Part shown: positions 8,133-16,849 of the stretch, piece after piece
Layout: each line of letters starts with the position of its first letter
Position numbering within the stretch: the first letter of the stretch is position 1
Assembly: GCF_902459535.1 (NCBI RefSeq)
Contig: NZ_LR699553.1
Coordinates: 3,286,001-3,350,000, forward strand
Direction of reading: 5' to 3'
DNA from: Paraburkholderia dioscoreae
GTDB lineage: Bacteria > Pseudomonadota > Gammaproteobacteria > Burkholderiales > Burkholderiaceae
Length of the DNA: 64,000 bases
Program-made: the position numbers and the translations under genes
Notes under the pieces: generated by a model
The model's database searches: none
Told to the model about the DNA's origin: nothing
What the model saw: the letters and a program-made list of their open reading frames with translations, nothing else

Positions 8133-9383
8133 TCAATGGCCCGCGTCGGCGACGCGCGTTTGCACCGCGTCGGCTACGCCGGGTTCGTGTTCGGTCGGCG
8201 CCGCTGCGCCGGGTGTGGCGTCGCGGTTGCGAAGTTTGTCGACGCCGCGCGCGGCCGCGGCTTCCGGTTTGGCTTCGGCCGTTCTGGTTTCGGCCGTTCT
8301 CGCGTCCACAGGCTTTGTATCGGGTTTTTCGGCGGACTTCTCGGCGGGTTTATCCGCCGCTGCCGCTCCGGCTTTATCAGTGGACCTGTCGCTCGCGTGG
8401 GCGGCCGTCTTCTCCGCTTTCTCGGCCTTATCGGCGCGTTCGGCTTTGTCCTGCCCGCTGTATTCCACATGCGCGGCGCGAATCACAGCCAACGGTGCGG
8501 CTGTGACGCCCAGCGTGGGGCGCTCGCTTGCGGACTCCGCCGTGGCCGTTGCGCGGGGTTCACCGCGCCCTGCTCCACGCTCGCTCTTGCGATCCGGGCT
8601 GCGCAAATCCAGCGCGGCTTGCACGCCGGTGACGCCAGGTACGATCTCCGGCTCGACGTTCTTCGCCGCGCGGGCACTTTTCGAGCGCTTGGGTTTGCCG
8701 ACTATGGCGGGCGCCGCGGCCATCACTTCGTCGAGCGCTTTCTTGGCCGCCGCCTGCTCCGCAGCGCGCCGGCTCGCGCCGGAGCCGGAGACTTTCACGT
8801 CCAGCTTCGGCACCGTGCATTCGACTTCGAATTGTTGATTGTGCGCCGCACCATGCGTAGCCACAACCGTATAAGTAGGCAGCGCGATCTTGTGACCCTG
8901 CAAATATTCCTGGAGCAGCGTCTTGGCGTCCTTGCCGAGCGTGCGCGGGTCGATATGATCGAGAATCGGCACGTAAAGACGCTTGATGACCGTCTGGGCG
9001 GCCTCGAAGCCGCCGTCGAGGAACACCGCGCCTAGCACGGCTTCGAGCGTGTCAGCGAGGATCGAGGGGCGGCGGAAGCCGCCGCTGCGCAACTCGCCTT
9101 CGCCCAGCCGCAAGCCTTCGGAAATATTGAGGGCCTGAGCGATTTCGTAAAGCGACTGCTGTTTGACCAGATTGGCACGGACGCGCGACAGATCGCCCTC
9201 GTCCAGTTTGCCGAAACGTTGGAACAAAAGCGCAGCCACCGCGCAATTCAGAACGGAGTCGCCAAGAAACTCGAGCCGTTCGTTATGCGTGGAACTGTGA
9301 CTGCGGTGCGTTAAAGCCTGGCGCAGCAATTCCGCATTGCGAAATTCATAGCGCAGACGGCTTTCCAACGGAGATAGGGGCAT
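8133..9383 (-). CDS. rnc: Ribonuclease III with long C-terminal extension
   Basis: RNase III cuts double-stranded RNA in rRNA precursors and some mRNAs. The catalytic signature NERLEFLGDSVLN lies at about 33-45, with further acidic residues in ADTLEAVLGAVFLD. A dsRNA-binding domain covers about residues 155-225 (KTLLQEYLQG, RRAAEQAAAKKAL). The remaining ~185 residues are an Ala/Lys/Glu/Pro-rich, apparently disordered tail with repeated DKAEK and AEKPD-like stretches; E. coli RNase III has 226 residues and lacks it. Tails of this type are known in Burkholderia relatives, function unclear. rnc precedes era. Confidence 0.95.
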   Translation of the reverse strand: MPLSPLESRLRYEFRNAELLRQALTHRSHSSTHNERLEFLGDSVLNCAVAALLFQRFGKLDEGDLSRVRANLVKQQSLYEIAQALNISEGLRLGEGELRSGGFRRPSILADTLEAVLGAVFLDGGFEAAQTVIKRLYVPILDHIDPRTLGKDAKTLLQEYLQGHKIALPTYTVVATHGAAHNQQFEVECTVPKLDVKVSGSGASRRAAEQAAAKKALDEVMAAAPAIVGKPKRSKSARAAKNVEPEIVPGVTGVQAALDLRSPDRKSERGAGRGEPRATATAESASERPTLGVTAAPLAVIRAAHVEYSGQDKAERADKAEKAEKTAAHASDRSTDKAGAAAADKPAEKSAEKPDTKPVDARTAETRTAEAKPEAAAARGVDKLRNRDATPGAAAPTEHEPGVADAVQTRVADAGH

Positions 9384-9516
9384 GGGCAGAGTATAACGCG
9401 GGCGTCCGACCCGGCGACAACGCGGGACGGCCAGCGGAAAAAGCGTGGTGAAGCGACGTTACCGCGGGATCTTAAAGTAGCATGACAACACGCCGCGGCT
9501 CGTGTGACCTCTGTAA

Positions 9517-9537
9517 CGGTCAACCTCGGGTTAACCG
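9517..9537. repeat. Near-perfect inverted repeat between lepB and rnc
   Basis: CGGTCAACC (9517-9525) and GGTTAACCG (9529-9537) form a 9-bp inverted repeat with one mismatch and a 3-base spacer. It lies in the 197-base gap between lepB and rnc and could be an operator or an RNA hairpin in the rnc leader. Confidence 0.3.
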
Positions 9538-9580
9538 AAGCCCAACCGCGCGGCGTGTCGTGCAATCAACGCATATGAAC

Positions 9581-10474
9581 TCAGTTGAATGAGCCGATGC
9601 GTTTCAGATTGCTGAAGTTCATCCAGATAAAAAACGCGCGGCCGACGATATTGGCATCCGGCGCAAAACCCCAGTACCGGCTATCCGCGCTGTTATCGCG
9701 GTTGTCGCCCATCATGAAGTAATTGCCCGGCGGCACTTTGCAGATCACGCCGCGTGCGTTGTACGTGCAATTGTCACGGTACGGATAATCTTCCGCGCCG
9801 ACGATGAACGGCGGCACAGCGGGATTGTTCAGTATCGCGTTCTTGCGGCCGTCAAGATCTTCTTCGAACTGCTTCGCGTAGCCCATTCGCTCGTCGTCGA
9901 GATAATCGGGCAGCGGCGTTTCAGGCACCGGCTTGCCGTTGATCGTGAGCTGCTTGTCCTGATACGCGACGGTGTCGCCCGGCAGGCCGATCACACGCTT
10001 GATGTAGTCCACCGATTCGTCTTTCGGGTAGCGGAACACCACCACGTCGCCGCGCTGGAGCGGACGGCCTCCGGTGATCTTGGTGTTGCTGATCGGCAGA
10101 CGGATGCCGTAGTCAAATTTATTGACGAGGATGAAGTCGCCCACCAGCAGCGTCGGCACCATCGAGCCTGAAGGAATCTTGAACGGCTCGACCACGAACG
10201 AGCGCACCACGAACACCACCAGAATCACCGGGAAAAAGCTCGCAGAATATTCGAGCCACCACGGTTGACGCAGCTTGTCGTCACGCAGACGCGCACGCGT
10301 TTGTGCCGCGTTTTCGTCGGCGAAACGCTCGCCGATTCGTGCCTGCTGGCGGTCGAACTCGGCGACCGCGGCTTCCGCCGCGCGGCGCCGTTGCGGCATG
10401 AAAACCAGTTTGTCTGCGACCCATGCGACGCCCGTCAAAATGACGAGCACAAAAAGAATCAGCGCAAAATTCAT
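9581..10474 (-). CDS. lepB: Signal peptidase I
   Basis: LepB is the inner-membrane protease that removes Sec and Tat signal peptides. The 297-residue protein has an N-terminal membrane helix (FALILFVLVILTGVAWV), a short cytoplasmic segment, a second helix (FFPVILVVFVV), and then the catalytic domain. The nucleophilic serine is in IPSGSMVPTL and the general-base lysine is in VDYIKRVIGLPGD. GDNRDNSADSRYWG near the end is family box E. It follows lepA by 18 bases, the classic lepA-lepB arrangement. Confidence 0.97.
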   Translation of the reverse strand: MNFALILFVLVILTGVAWVADKLVFMPQRRRAAEAAVAEFDRQQARIGERFADENAAQTRARLRDDKLRQPWWLEYSASFFPVILVVFVVRSFVVEPFKIPSGSMVPTLLVGDFILVNKFDYGIRLPISNTKITGGRPLQRGDVVVFRYPKDESVDYIKRVIGLPGDTVAYQDKQLTINGKPVPETPLPDYLDDERMGYAKQFEEDLDGRKNAILNNPAVPPFIVGAEDYPYRDNCTYNARGVICKVPPGNYFMMGDNRDNSADSRYWGFAPDANIVGRAFFIWMNFSNLKRIGSFN

Positions 10475-10492
10475 AGGGTTCCGTTGTTCGTC

Positions 10493-12286
10493 TTATTTGT
10501 CTTCGACACGCAGAATGGCGAGGAAAGCCTCTTGCGGAATCTCGACCGATCCCACCTGCTTCATTCGCTTCTTGCCTGCCTTTTGCTTTTCCAGCAGCTT
10601 CTTCTTACGAGAAATGTCGCCGCCGTAGCATTTTGCCAGCACGTTCTTACGCAACGCTTTAATGTTTTCGCGCGCAATAATGTTCGCACCGATGGTGGCC
10701 TGAATCGCCACGTCGTACATCTGACGCGGAATCAGTTCGCGCATTTTCGCCGCCACTTCGCGGCCGCGATACTGGCTTTGCGAACGGTGCACGATGACTG
10801 ACAACGCGTCCACCTTGTCGCCGTTGATCAGCATGTCGACCTTCACGACGTCTGCCGCGCGATATTCCTTGAACTCGTAATCCATCGACGCATAGCCGCG
10901 CGAGATCGACTTCAGGCGATCGAAGAAATCGAGCACGACTTCGCCCATCGGGATCTCATAGGTCAACTGGACCTGGCGGCCGTGGTACTGCATGTTGATC
11001 TGCGTGCCGCGCTTTTGCGTGCACAGCGTGATCACCGAGCCGACATAGTCCTGCGGCATATACAGATTCACGGTGACGATCGGCTCACGCACTTCTTCGA
11101 TCTTGGACGGCTCCGGCATCTTGGCCGGATTCTCGACCATGATGGTCGTGCCGTCGCGCTGCAGGACTTCGTACACCACGGTCGGCGCCGTGGTGATCAG
11201 GTCCATGTCGAATTCGCGTTCCAGACGCTCCTGCACGATCTCCATGTGCAGCAGACCAAGGAAGCCGCAACGGAAACCGAACCCGAGCGCCTGGGACACT
11301 TCCGGCTCGTACATCAGCGAGGCGTCGTTCAGCTTCAGCTTTTCCAGCGAATCGCGCAGCGCGTCGTACTGGTTCGCTTCGACCGGATAGAGACCGGCGA
11401 ACACCTGCGGCTTCACTTCCTTGAAGCCCGGCAGCGGTTCGGCGGCCGGACGGTTCACCAGCGTGACGGTGTCGCCCACCTTCGCCGCGGCCAGTTCCTT
11501 GATGCCGGCGATGATGAAGCCCACCTGCCCAGCCGACAGCGATTCGAGATTCTTCGACTTCGGCGTGAACACGCCGATATGTTCGACCGGATACTGCGCG
11601 CCGGTCGCCATCATGCGGATCTTGTCTTTCGGACGCAGCGTGCCATTGACGATACGCACCAGCATCACGACGCCAACGTAGTTGTCGAACCACGAGTCGA
11701 TGATCAGCGCCTGCAACGGCGCTTCCGGATCGCCCTTGGGCGGCGGCACTTTGGCGACCAATGCTTCGAGCACGTCTTCGACGCCGAGGCCCGTCTTCGC
11801 GCTGCAGCGCGTGGCGTCGGTTGCGTCGATGCCGATCACGTCTTCGATTTCGGCGATCGCATTTTCGGGGTTGGCAGCCGGCAGATCGATCTTGTTCAGT
11901 ACCGGAATCACGTCGACGCCGAGTTCGATTGCCGTGTAGCAGTTGGCCACGGTTTGCGCTTCGACGCCCTGGCTCGCGTCGACGACCAGCAGCGCGCCTT
12001 CGCATGCGGACAACGAGCGGCTGACTTCGTACGAGAAGTCGACGTGGCCCGGCGTGTCGATCATGTTCAGGTTGTAGACTTGCCCGTCACGGGCCTTGTA
12101 CGTCAGTGCGGCGGTTTGTGCCTTGATGGTGATGCCGCGCTCGCGTTCGAGATCCATCGAATCGAGCACTTGAGATTCCATCTCGCGATCGGACAGGCCG
12201 CCGCAGATCTGGATGATGCGATCGGCGAGCGTCGACTTGCCATGGTCGATGTGCGCAATGATCGAGAAGTTACGAATATGATCCAT
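10493..12286 (-). CDS. lepA: Elongation factor 4 (LepA)
   Basis: EF4/LepA is a translational GTPase related to EF-G that affects ribosome assembly and initiation. The 597-residue length is standard. Motifs: G1 AHIDHGKSTLADR, G2 region RERGITIKAQ, G3 DTPGHVDF, G4 NKIDLP, and the LepA-specific C-terminal domain ending in KKKLLEKQKAGKKRMK. The 276-base gap upstream contains a small hairpin (TAGGT 12345-12349 with ACCTA 12355-12359) about 60 bases before the start codon. Confidence 0.98.
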   Translation of the reverse strand: MDHIRNFSIIAHIDHGKSTLADRIIQICGGLSDREMESQVLDSMDLERERGITIKAQTAALTYKARDGQVYNLNMIDTPGHVDFSYEVSRSLSACEGALLVVDASQGVEAQTVANCYTAIELGVDVIPVLNKIDLPAANPENAIAEIEDVIGIDATDATRCSAKTGLGVEDVLEALVAKVPPPKGDPEAPLQALIIDSWFDNYVGVVMLVRIVNGTLRPKDKIRMMATGAQYPVEHIGVFTPKSKNLESLSAGQVGFIIAGIKELAAAKVGDTVTLVNRPAAEPLPGFKEVKPQVFAGLYPVEANQYDALRDSLEKLKLNDASLMYEPEVSQALGFGFRCGFLGLLHMEIVQERLEREFDMDLITTAPTVVYEVLQRDGTTIMVENPAKMPEPSKIEEVREPIVTVNLYMPQDYVGSVITLCTQKRGTQINMQYHGRQVQLTYEIPMGEVVLDFFDRLKSISRGYASMDYEFKEYRAADVVKVDMLINGDKVDALSVIVHRSQSQYRGREVAAKMRELIPRQMYDVAIQATIGANIIARENIKALRKNVLAKCYGGDISRKKKLLEKQKAGKKRMKQVGSVEIPQEAFLAILRVEDK

Positions 12287-12563
12287 TCAGTACCGATCAA
12301 GCGAAAAAGGCGCGCTCGGACAATAGCGGAGCACGCCTTGTAAGTAGGTGAAAAACCTATCTATTTTAGCCGAAAAGGCTATCGCCCGGCGCATCTTGCG
12401 AAGCTCAGGCGGAAAAGACGGCTCAGCGACTATCTTGCATGGGACCAGAGTGAGGCGCTAACGCGCCAACTCTGATGGACGGGAAACGCGTGAAACCCTG
12501 GTGTGGATGACGCAGCCTTTATGCAGCCTTTTATGCTGCCTTCGCGCCCTTCTTGAGCCAGGC

Positions 12564-12827
12564 TCAGGATGCTGCCGCGACCCGGGCGGCGAGCGCGGCA
12601 CGAACCCGCGCCGCGTCGAGGTGATAGTGACACAGTTCGACGCCGTCACAGACCAGAACCGGCACCTGTTCGTTGTAACGGGCTTCCAGCATGGGATCAG
12701 TATCGACGTCGACCACCTCGACAGTAGCGCCGAATTCGGCCAGCAAAGGCGCGAGCGCGGCGCGCATGTCGTCGCAAAGATGGCACCACGCGCGCCCATA
12801 GAGCGTGAGCGGTGCCGCCTTCGTCAT
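12564..12827 (-). CDS. Glutaredoxin-like (DUF836/YruB-type) protein
   Basis: An 87-residue thioredoxin-fold protein with the redox motif WCHLC at residues 14-18 and the cis-proline segment NEQVPVLV. Small proteins of this family are probable thiol-disulfide oxidoreductases; the substrate is unknown. It overlaps the mucD stop by four bases and precedes lepA, so it is probably translated with the periplasmic protease gene. It has no signal peptide and should be cytoplasmic. Confidence 0.85.
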   Translation of the reverse strand: MTKAAPLTLYGRAWCHLCDDMRAALAPLLAEFGATVEVVDVDTDPMLEARYNEQVPVLVCDGVELCHYHLDAARVRAALAARVAAAS

Positions 12828-14347
12828 TTCTGAACGCTACGCGGGCGGATCGGCACGAACTGCGTGTTCTCGCCGCGGCGAACCAGCAGCGCGACCATCT
12901 TCTGCGAATCGAGGTGCGAACTCACGTCGTCGAACTGCTTCGCGCTCGTGATGTCCGTGTCTCCCACCCGCAGAATGATGTCGCCCTTTTGCAGGCCGAC
13001 ACGCGCCGCCGGACCGTCCACGGCGTCGATCTGCACGCCGTTGTGCAGCTTGAGCGCCTTCAGCTGATCGGCAGGGATGTCGCTGACGGCCACACCCAAC
13101 ACGTTCGTGGCGCGCTGCTTCGGCACCGGCGGCTTCTTCTGATCCGCTTTGATCGTCTTGTCCGGCTGCATTTCGGCGATCGTCACCGGCAGATCGCGCG
13201 TCTGGCCCTTGCGCCAGATCGTGATCGTCGACTTGGTGCCCGGCTTCGTGTCGCCGACCATGCGCGGCAGGTCCGTTGCGGTGTCGACCGAATGGCCGTT
13301 GAACTTCAGGATGATGTCGCCCGGCTGCACACCGGCTTTATCCGCCGGGCCGCCCGGTTCGACGCTGCTGACCAGCGCGCCTTGCGCCTTCGGCAAACCA
13401 AGCGAGTCGGCCACGTCTTTGGTCACTTCGCCGATCGCCACGGCGATCCGGCCGCGCACGACCTTGCCCGACGCCTTCAACTGGTCGGCCACGCGCATGG
13501 CCTCGTCGATCGGAATCGCGAACGAAATGCCCATGAAACCGCCGGTGCGGCTGTAGATCTGCGAGTTGATGCCGATCACCTCGCCCTGCATGTTGATCAG
13601 CGGACCGCCCGAGTTGCCCGGATTGACGGCCACGTCGGTCTGGATGAACGGCAGATAGTCGCCCGTGTCGCGCCCCTTGGCGCTGACGATGCCGGCCGTC
13701 ACCGTGTTCTCCAGGCCGAACGGCGAGCCGATCGCGACCACCCACTCGCCCACGCGAACCTTGTTCGAGTCGCCGATCGTAATGGTCGGCAGATTGGCGG
13801 CACTGATCTTCACGACGGCGACGTCGGTGCGATCGTCCACGCCGATCAGCTTTGCCTTGAATTCGCGCTTGTCGGTGAGCGTGACGTAAATGGTGTCCGC
13901 GTCGTCGATGACGTGCGCGTTGGTCATCACGTAACCGTCCGCCGACAGGATAAAGCCCGAGCCGACTCCGCTGTTCTGTTCCTGATCGCTGTTGTCCGGC
14001 GAGTCCTGGCTGCCGCCACTGCCGCCGTTGTCGCCGCCGCGGGGTGAACCCGAACCCGGGGAACCCGGCGATTGGGGCGACTGCGGCAACGGAATGCCGA
14101 AGAAGCGCCGGAAAAATTCCGACATATCGCCGTCGTCCATGCCCGGCGGCAAACCGCTGCGGGCACCGCTGCTCGACACGCGTGTGGTCGTGCGAATGTT
14201 GACGACCGCCGGGCCGACCTTGTCGACCAGGTCAGTGAAGTCGGGCAGATTGGCGGCGGGAGCGGCCGACGCCATATGCGGCACGAGCGGCAAACACGCC
14301 GCTACCACCGCGGCCGCGAGGAATTTGCGCACCGAGAAAGTCGTCAT
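12824..14347 (-). CDS. mucD: DegP/MucD-type periplasmic serine protease
   Basis: HtrA-family protease/chaperone that degrades misfolded envelope proteins and acts in the sigma-E pathway. The 507-residue precursor has a signal peptide (FLAAAVVAACLPLVPHMASA), an S1C trypsin-like domain with histidine in TNAHVID, aspartate in DDRTDVAVV and serine in NPGNSGGPL, and two PDZ domains (about 290-380 and 410-500). A ~45-residue Gly/Ser/Pro/Asp-rich segment (about residues 85-130) sits before the protease domain at the regulatory LA-loop position. It follows rseB by 35 bases. Confidence 0.95.
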   Translation of the reverse strand: MTTFSVRKFLAAAVVAACLPLVPHMASAAPAANLPDFTDLVDKVGPAVVNIRTTTRVSSSGARSGLPPGMDDGDMSEFFRRFFGIPLPQSPQSPGSPGSGSPRGGDNGGSGGSQDSPDNSDQEQNSGVGSGFILSADGYVMTNAHVIDDADTIYVTLTDKREFKAKLIGVDDRTDVAVVKISAANLPTITIGDSNKVRVGEWVVAIGSPFGLENTVTAGIVSAKGRDTGDYLPFIQTDVAVNPGNSGGPLINMQGEVIGINSQIYSRTGGFMGISFAIPIDEAMRVADQLKASGKVVRGRIAVAIGEVTKDVADSLGLPKAQGALVSSVEPGGPADKAGVQPGDIILKFNGHSVDTATDLPRMVGDTKPGTKSTITIWRKGQTRDLPVTIAEMQPDKTIKADQKKPPVPKQRATNVLGVAVSDIPADQLKALKLHNGVQIDAVDGPAARVGLQKGDIILRVGDTDITSAKQFDDVSSHLDSQKMVALLVRRGENTQFVPIRPRSVQK

Positions 14348-14382
14348 ATCGTAGCAAGCCGAGGGATTCAGGATTCGGAGGA

Positions 14383-15429
14383 TTACTTCGGAGCTTTGTA
14401 TTCTATGGCAGACGCAAATTGCTGCAATGTGGTCTGAGGCACTTCACCAAGCAGAGTAATCCAGAAGTCTCCGCGCCGCTTGACGAGCACGTGCGTTGCG
14501 CCGCTGCTGCCCGCGCCTTCCTTGCGCGTGTTGTTCTCGACCGGCTCGACGAACACCGAGATGGCCGCGAGGCCGTCCGAGAACACCGCCTGATCCACCG
14601 GAATGGTCGGCTGGCCCGGATCGCGCGCAGCCATAGGACGGCGCAGTTCACGAATCTTGCGGAAACCCGGCACCGTCGGCGTGATCTGCCAGCCTTGCGC
14701 GGCCATGTCGACCGGCTCGACCGGCGGATGGACCACGGTCCACCCCGCCAGATTACGAATACCGTTGACGATGCCGGCCTTGTCCACCGGCACGCCGATG
14801 CGAATCTGCGAAAACGACAGTTGCTCCAGCACCTGACCGTTCGGGTCGAGCGTCTGGGCACGCAGCAGGAGACCGGTTTTCTTGTCGGCCCACAGCTTGT
14901 AGGCGAAGCGATAGGCGTCTTTCGGGTCGAGCTCGATCACCTGGCTGTCGACACCCGCGACACGGTCGTCGCCAAGCAGCTTGGGCTCGTAGACCGACAG
15001 CACCTGCTCGCCGCTCACGGCCAGCAACGCAGGGAACGAGTCCTTGTTCTGGCGCTTCTCGACAACGCACAGATGCCGCTCCGGCACGAACGTGTAGAGC
15101 TCTTCGTTATGGCGCAGCATTTTGCGCGGCTTGCCGTCGAGGCTTTCGAGCTGCTCGAATTCGCCGTCCGAACGCGTGGCATAGTGCGCGATCCGCGACG
15201 TTTGAACGAAATTGCCGCGCTGGTAGACGAACGCGCCCTCGTAATTTTGCTGCTGCGCGGCCTGATGGATGCGATCGAGCAGATCCGCGGCCGCGCGACG
15301 GGCGACGAGCGGATCGTCGGTTTGTGCAAAGACCCGCGGTGTGGCGGACAGCAATACGGCTGCGCAGAACAGAAATGCCGGCAGCCGCCCCCAGATAGTC
15401 GTTTTATTCAACCGCGGAGTCTGCATCAA
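14383..15429 (-). CDS. rseB: Sigma-E regulator RseB/MucB
   Basis: Periplasmic protein that shields RseA from proteolysis and senses off-pathway lipoproteins or LPS. The 348-residue protein has a hydrophobic export signal (LPAFLFCAAVLLSATPRVFA), an N-terminal MucB/RseB domain (residues about 45-210) related to the LolA fold, and a C-terminal domain (about 225-345). It is separated from rseA by one base and precedes mucD, giving the standard rpoE-rseA-rseB-mucD order. Confidence 0.93.
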   Translation of the reverse strand: MMQTPRLNKTTIWGRLPAFLFCAAVLLSATPRVFAQTDDPLVARRAAADLLDRIHQAAQQQNYEGAFVYQRGNFVQTSRIAHYATRSDGEFEQLESLDGKPRKMLRHNEELYTFVPERHLCVVEKRQNKDSFPALLAVSGEQVLSVYEPKLLGDDRVAGVDSQVIELDPKDAYRFAYKLWADKKTGLLLRAQTLDPNGQVLEQLSFSQIRIGVPVDKAGIVNGIRNLAGWTVVHPPVEPVDMAAQGWQITPTVPGFRKIRELRRPMAARDPGQPTIPVDQAVFSDGLAAISVFVEPVENNTRKEGAGSSGATHVLVKRRGDFWITLLGEVPQTTLQQFASAIEYKAPK

Positions 15430-15430
15430 A

Positions 15431-16063
15431 CTATTGGCCTTGCGTAGAAACAGCGGCAGCGCGAATCAGCGGCATCGAGCCCGGCATGACCGGTTGTTGC
15501 GCGAATTGCTGGTGAGCTTCCAGATACTGGTCGAGACTGGCGTCGCGAATAATGTTGGCGTCTTGCGCGACCGGCTGCACGGTAGCCGCCGGCACCGAAG
15601 CCATAGCCACGCGTTGCAGCGCGTCGCCATGCGACTGGACCGACGCGAGTTGCGCCGTGCCCGGGCCGCCTGGCACGCCTTGCAGTTGCGGCACGACGAT
15701 CCACGTCAGCGTGGCGGCCGCGGCTGCGACGGCAAAGGCCGGCACGACACGGCGGCGCAGCGCCAGCAAACGGCGTGCGACCGGCATGGCGGCGGGCGCC
15801 AGCACGTGCGGCTCATTGTCGAAGCGCGCGGCAAAACCGTTCAGGAACGCGCTGCTCGCCGCCGGGCTGACCGCCAGATCGTCGGAACGCAAGGCGTCGC
15901 CGATCAGGTGATAGCTCGACCAGGCGGCGCGATCCTGGCCGTCCAGTCCGGAAATAAACGTGTCCAGATTCAGATGCTCTTCGCCGACCAGCTCACCGTC
16001 GACAAAAGCGGACAGACGCTCGCCGCGCGAGCTGGCTTGCGATTGCATCGAGACCGACCCCAT
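15431..16063 (-). CDS. rseA: Anti-sigma-E factor RseA
   Basis: RseA is a single-pass inner-membrane protein whose cytoplasmic domain holds sigma-E inactive. The N-terminal region RLSAFVDGEL...WSSYHLIGDALRSDD is the RseA anti-sigma domain. A membrane helix follows (VVPAFAVAAAAATLTWIVV), then a ~90-residue periplasmic part. I choose ATG 16063 because GGGGAG lies five bases upstream; 16075 and 16150 are in-frame alternatives, and 16150 would overlap rpoE by four bases. A 210-residue product results. It is in the operon between rpoE and rseB. Confidence 0.9.
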   Translation of the reverse strand: MGSVSMQSQASSRGERLSAFVDGELVGEEHLNLDTFISGLDGQDRAAWSSYHLIGDALRSDDLAVSPAASSAFLNGFAARFDNEPHVLAPAAMPVARRLLALRRRVVPAFAVAAAAATLTWIVVPQLQGVPGGPGTAQLASVQSHGDALQRVAMASVPAATVQPVAQDANIIRDASLDQYLEAHQQFAQQPVMPGSMPLIRAAAVSTQGQ

Positions 16064-16146
16064 GATGCTCCCCATCTTACAAATACCCCGTAGTGACACC
16101 ACTAATCCAGATATTGCACCCGCGCCCCGCCCGGCCGGCTGGTCGT

Positions 16147-16746
16147 TCACCAGCGCTTGCCTTCAGGTGTGTCAAGTAACGGACGCAATTTTGCCGCAAT
16201 GGCTTCGCGAGCGCGGAAAATTCGTGATCTGACCGTGCCGATTGGGCAACCCATCATCTCAGCGATTTCCTCGTAGCTCAAACCTTCAATTTCACGAAGA
16301 GTAATGGCGGTGCGCAACTCTTCCGGTAAAACCGCCATCGCAGCATTGACCGTCTCAGCGATCTGCTTGCTCATCAACATCGACTCAGGCGTGTTGATAT
16401 CCCTTAGTTGGTCCGCGTCCGAGAAAGTTTCAGCTTCTTCAGCATCTGCTTCGGTCGAGGTCGGCGCGCGCCGCCCTTGGGTCGCAAGGTAGTTCTTTGC
16501 CGTGTTGACGGCAATCCGGTACAACCACGTATAAAAGGCCGATTCGCCGCGAAACTGCGGCAACGCCCGGTACGCCTTGATAAAGGCGTCCTGAGCGACG
16601 TCCTCCACCTCGGCGGGATCCCTCACGAGGCGCGAGATCAGGCGCAGAATCTTACGGTGGTATTTGGAGACCAGAAGCTCGAACGCGGCCTTGTCGCCCT
16701 TCTGGACGCGCTCGACCAGCACCTGATCAATTTCTTTTTCGCTCAC
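16147..16746 (-). CDS. rpoE: RNA polymerase sigma-E (AlgU/RpoE) factor
   Basis: ECF sigma factor for envelope stress. The 199-residue protein has sigma region 2 (DPAEVEDVAQDAFIKAYRAL, with FRGESAFYTWLYRIA) and region 4 (LREIEGLSYEEIAEMMGCPIG). The linker around residues 90-118 (APTSTEADAEEAETFSDAD) is acidic. The start is GTG at 16744-16746 without a strong Shine-Dalgarno sequence. It heads the rpoE-rseA-rseB-mucD run, so RseA, RseB and MucD complete the feedback loop. A 9-bp tandem repeat lies 70-105 bases upstream. Confidence 0.96.
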   Translation of the reverse strand: MSEKEIDQVLVERVQKGDKAAFELLVSKYHRKILRLISRLVRDPAEVEDVAQDAFIKAYRALPQFRGESAFYTWLYRIAVNTAKNYLATQGRRAPTSTEADAEEAETFSDADQLRDINTPESMLMSKQIAETVNAAMAVLPEELRTAITLREIEGLSYEEIAEMMGCPIGTVRSRIFRAREAIAAKLRPLLDTPEGKRW

Positions 16747-16813
16747 CTGATAAATCCGTTAACTATAGGGCGCATGGCGGGGGACCATTGTAGCGTTCCC
16801 GTCATTCGGGCAC

Positions 16814-16849
16814 GTTACGCCGGTAACAGCGGTTACAGTCGTTACAGTC
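16814..16849. repeat. Four-unit 9-bp tandem repeat upstream of rpoE
   Basis: Four consecutive 9-base units read GTTACGCCG, GTAACAGCG, GTTACAGTC and GTTACAGTC (plus strand). The array lies in the rpoE upstream region and its end overlaps the stop codon of the preceding minus-strand gene. On the transcribed strand it gives repeated TGTAAC blocks. It might bind a regulator or be a simple slippage repeat. Confidence 0.6.

Noticed and set aside
16747..16813. A sigma-E autoregulated promoter before rpoE
   Set aside because: GGAAC-like and TACAAT-like strings occur, but no pair has the right spacing.
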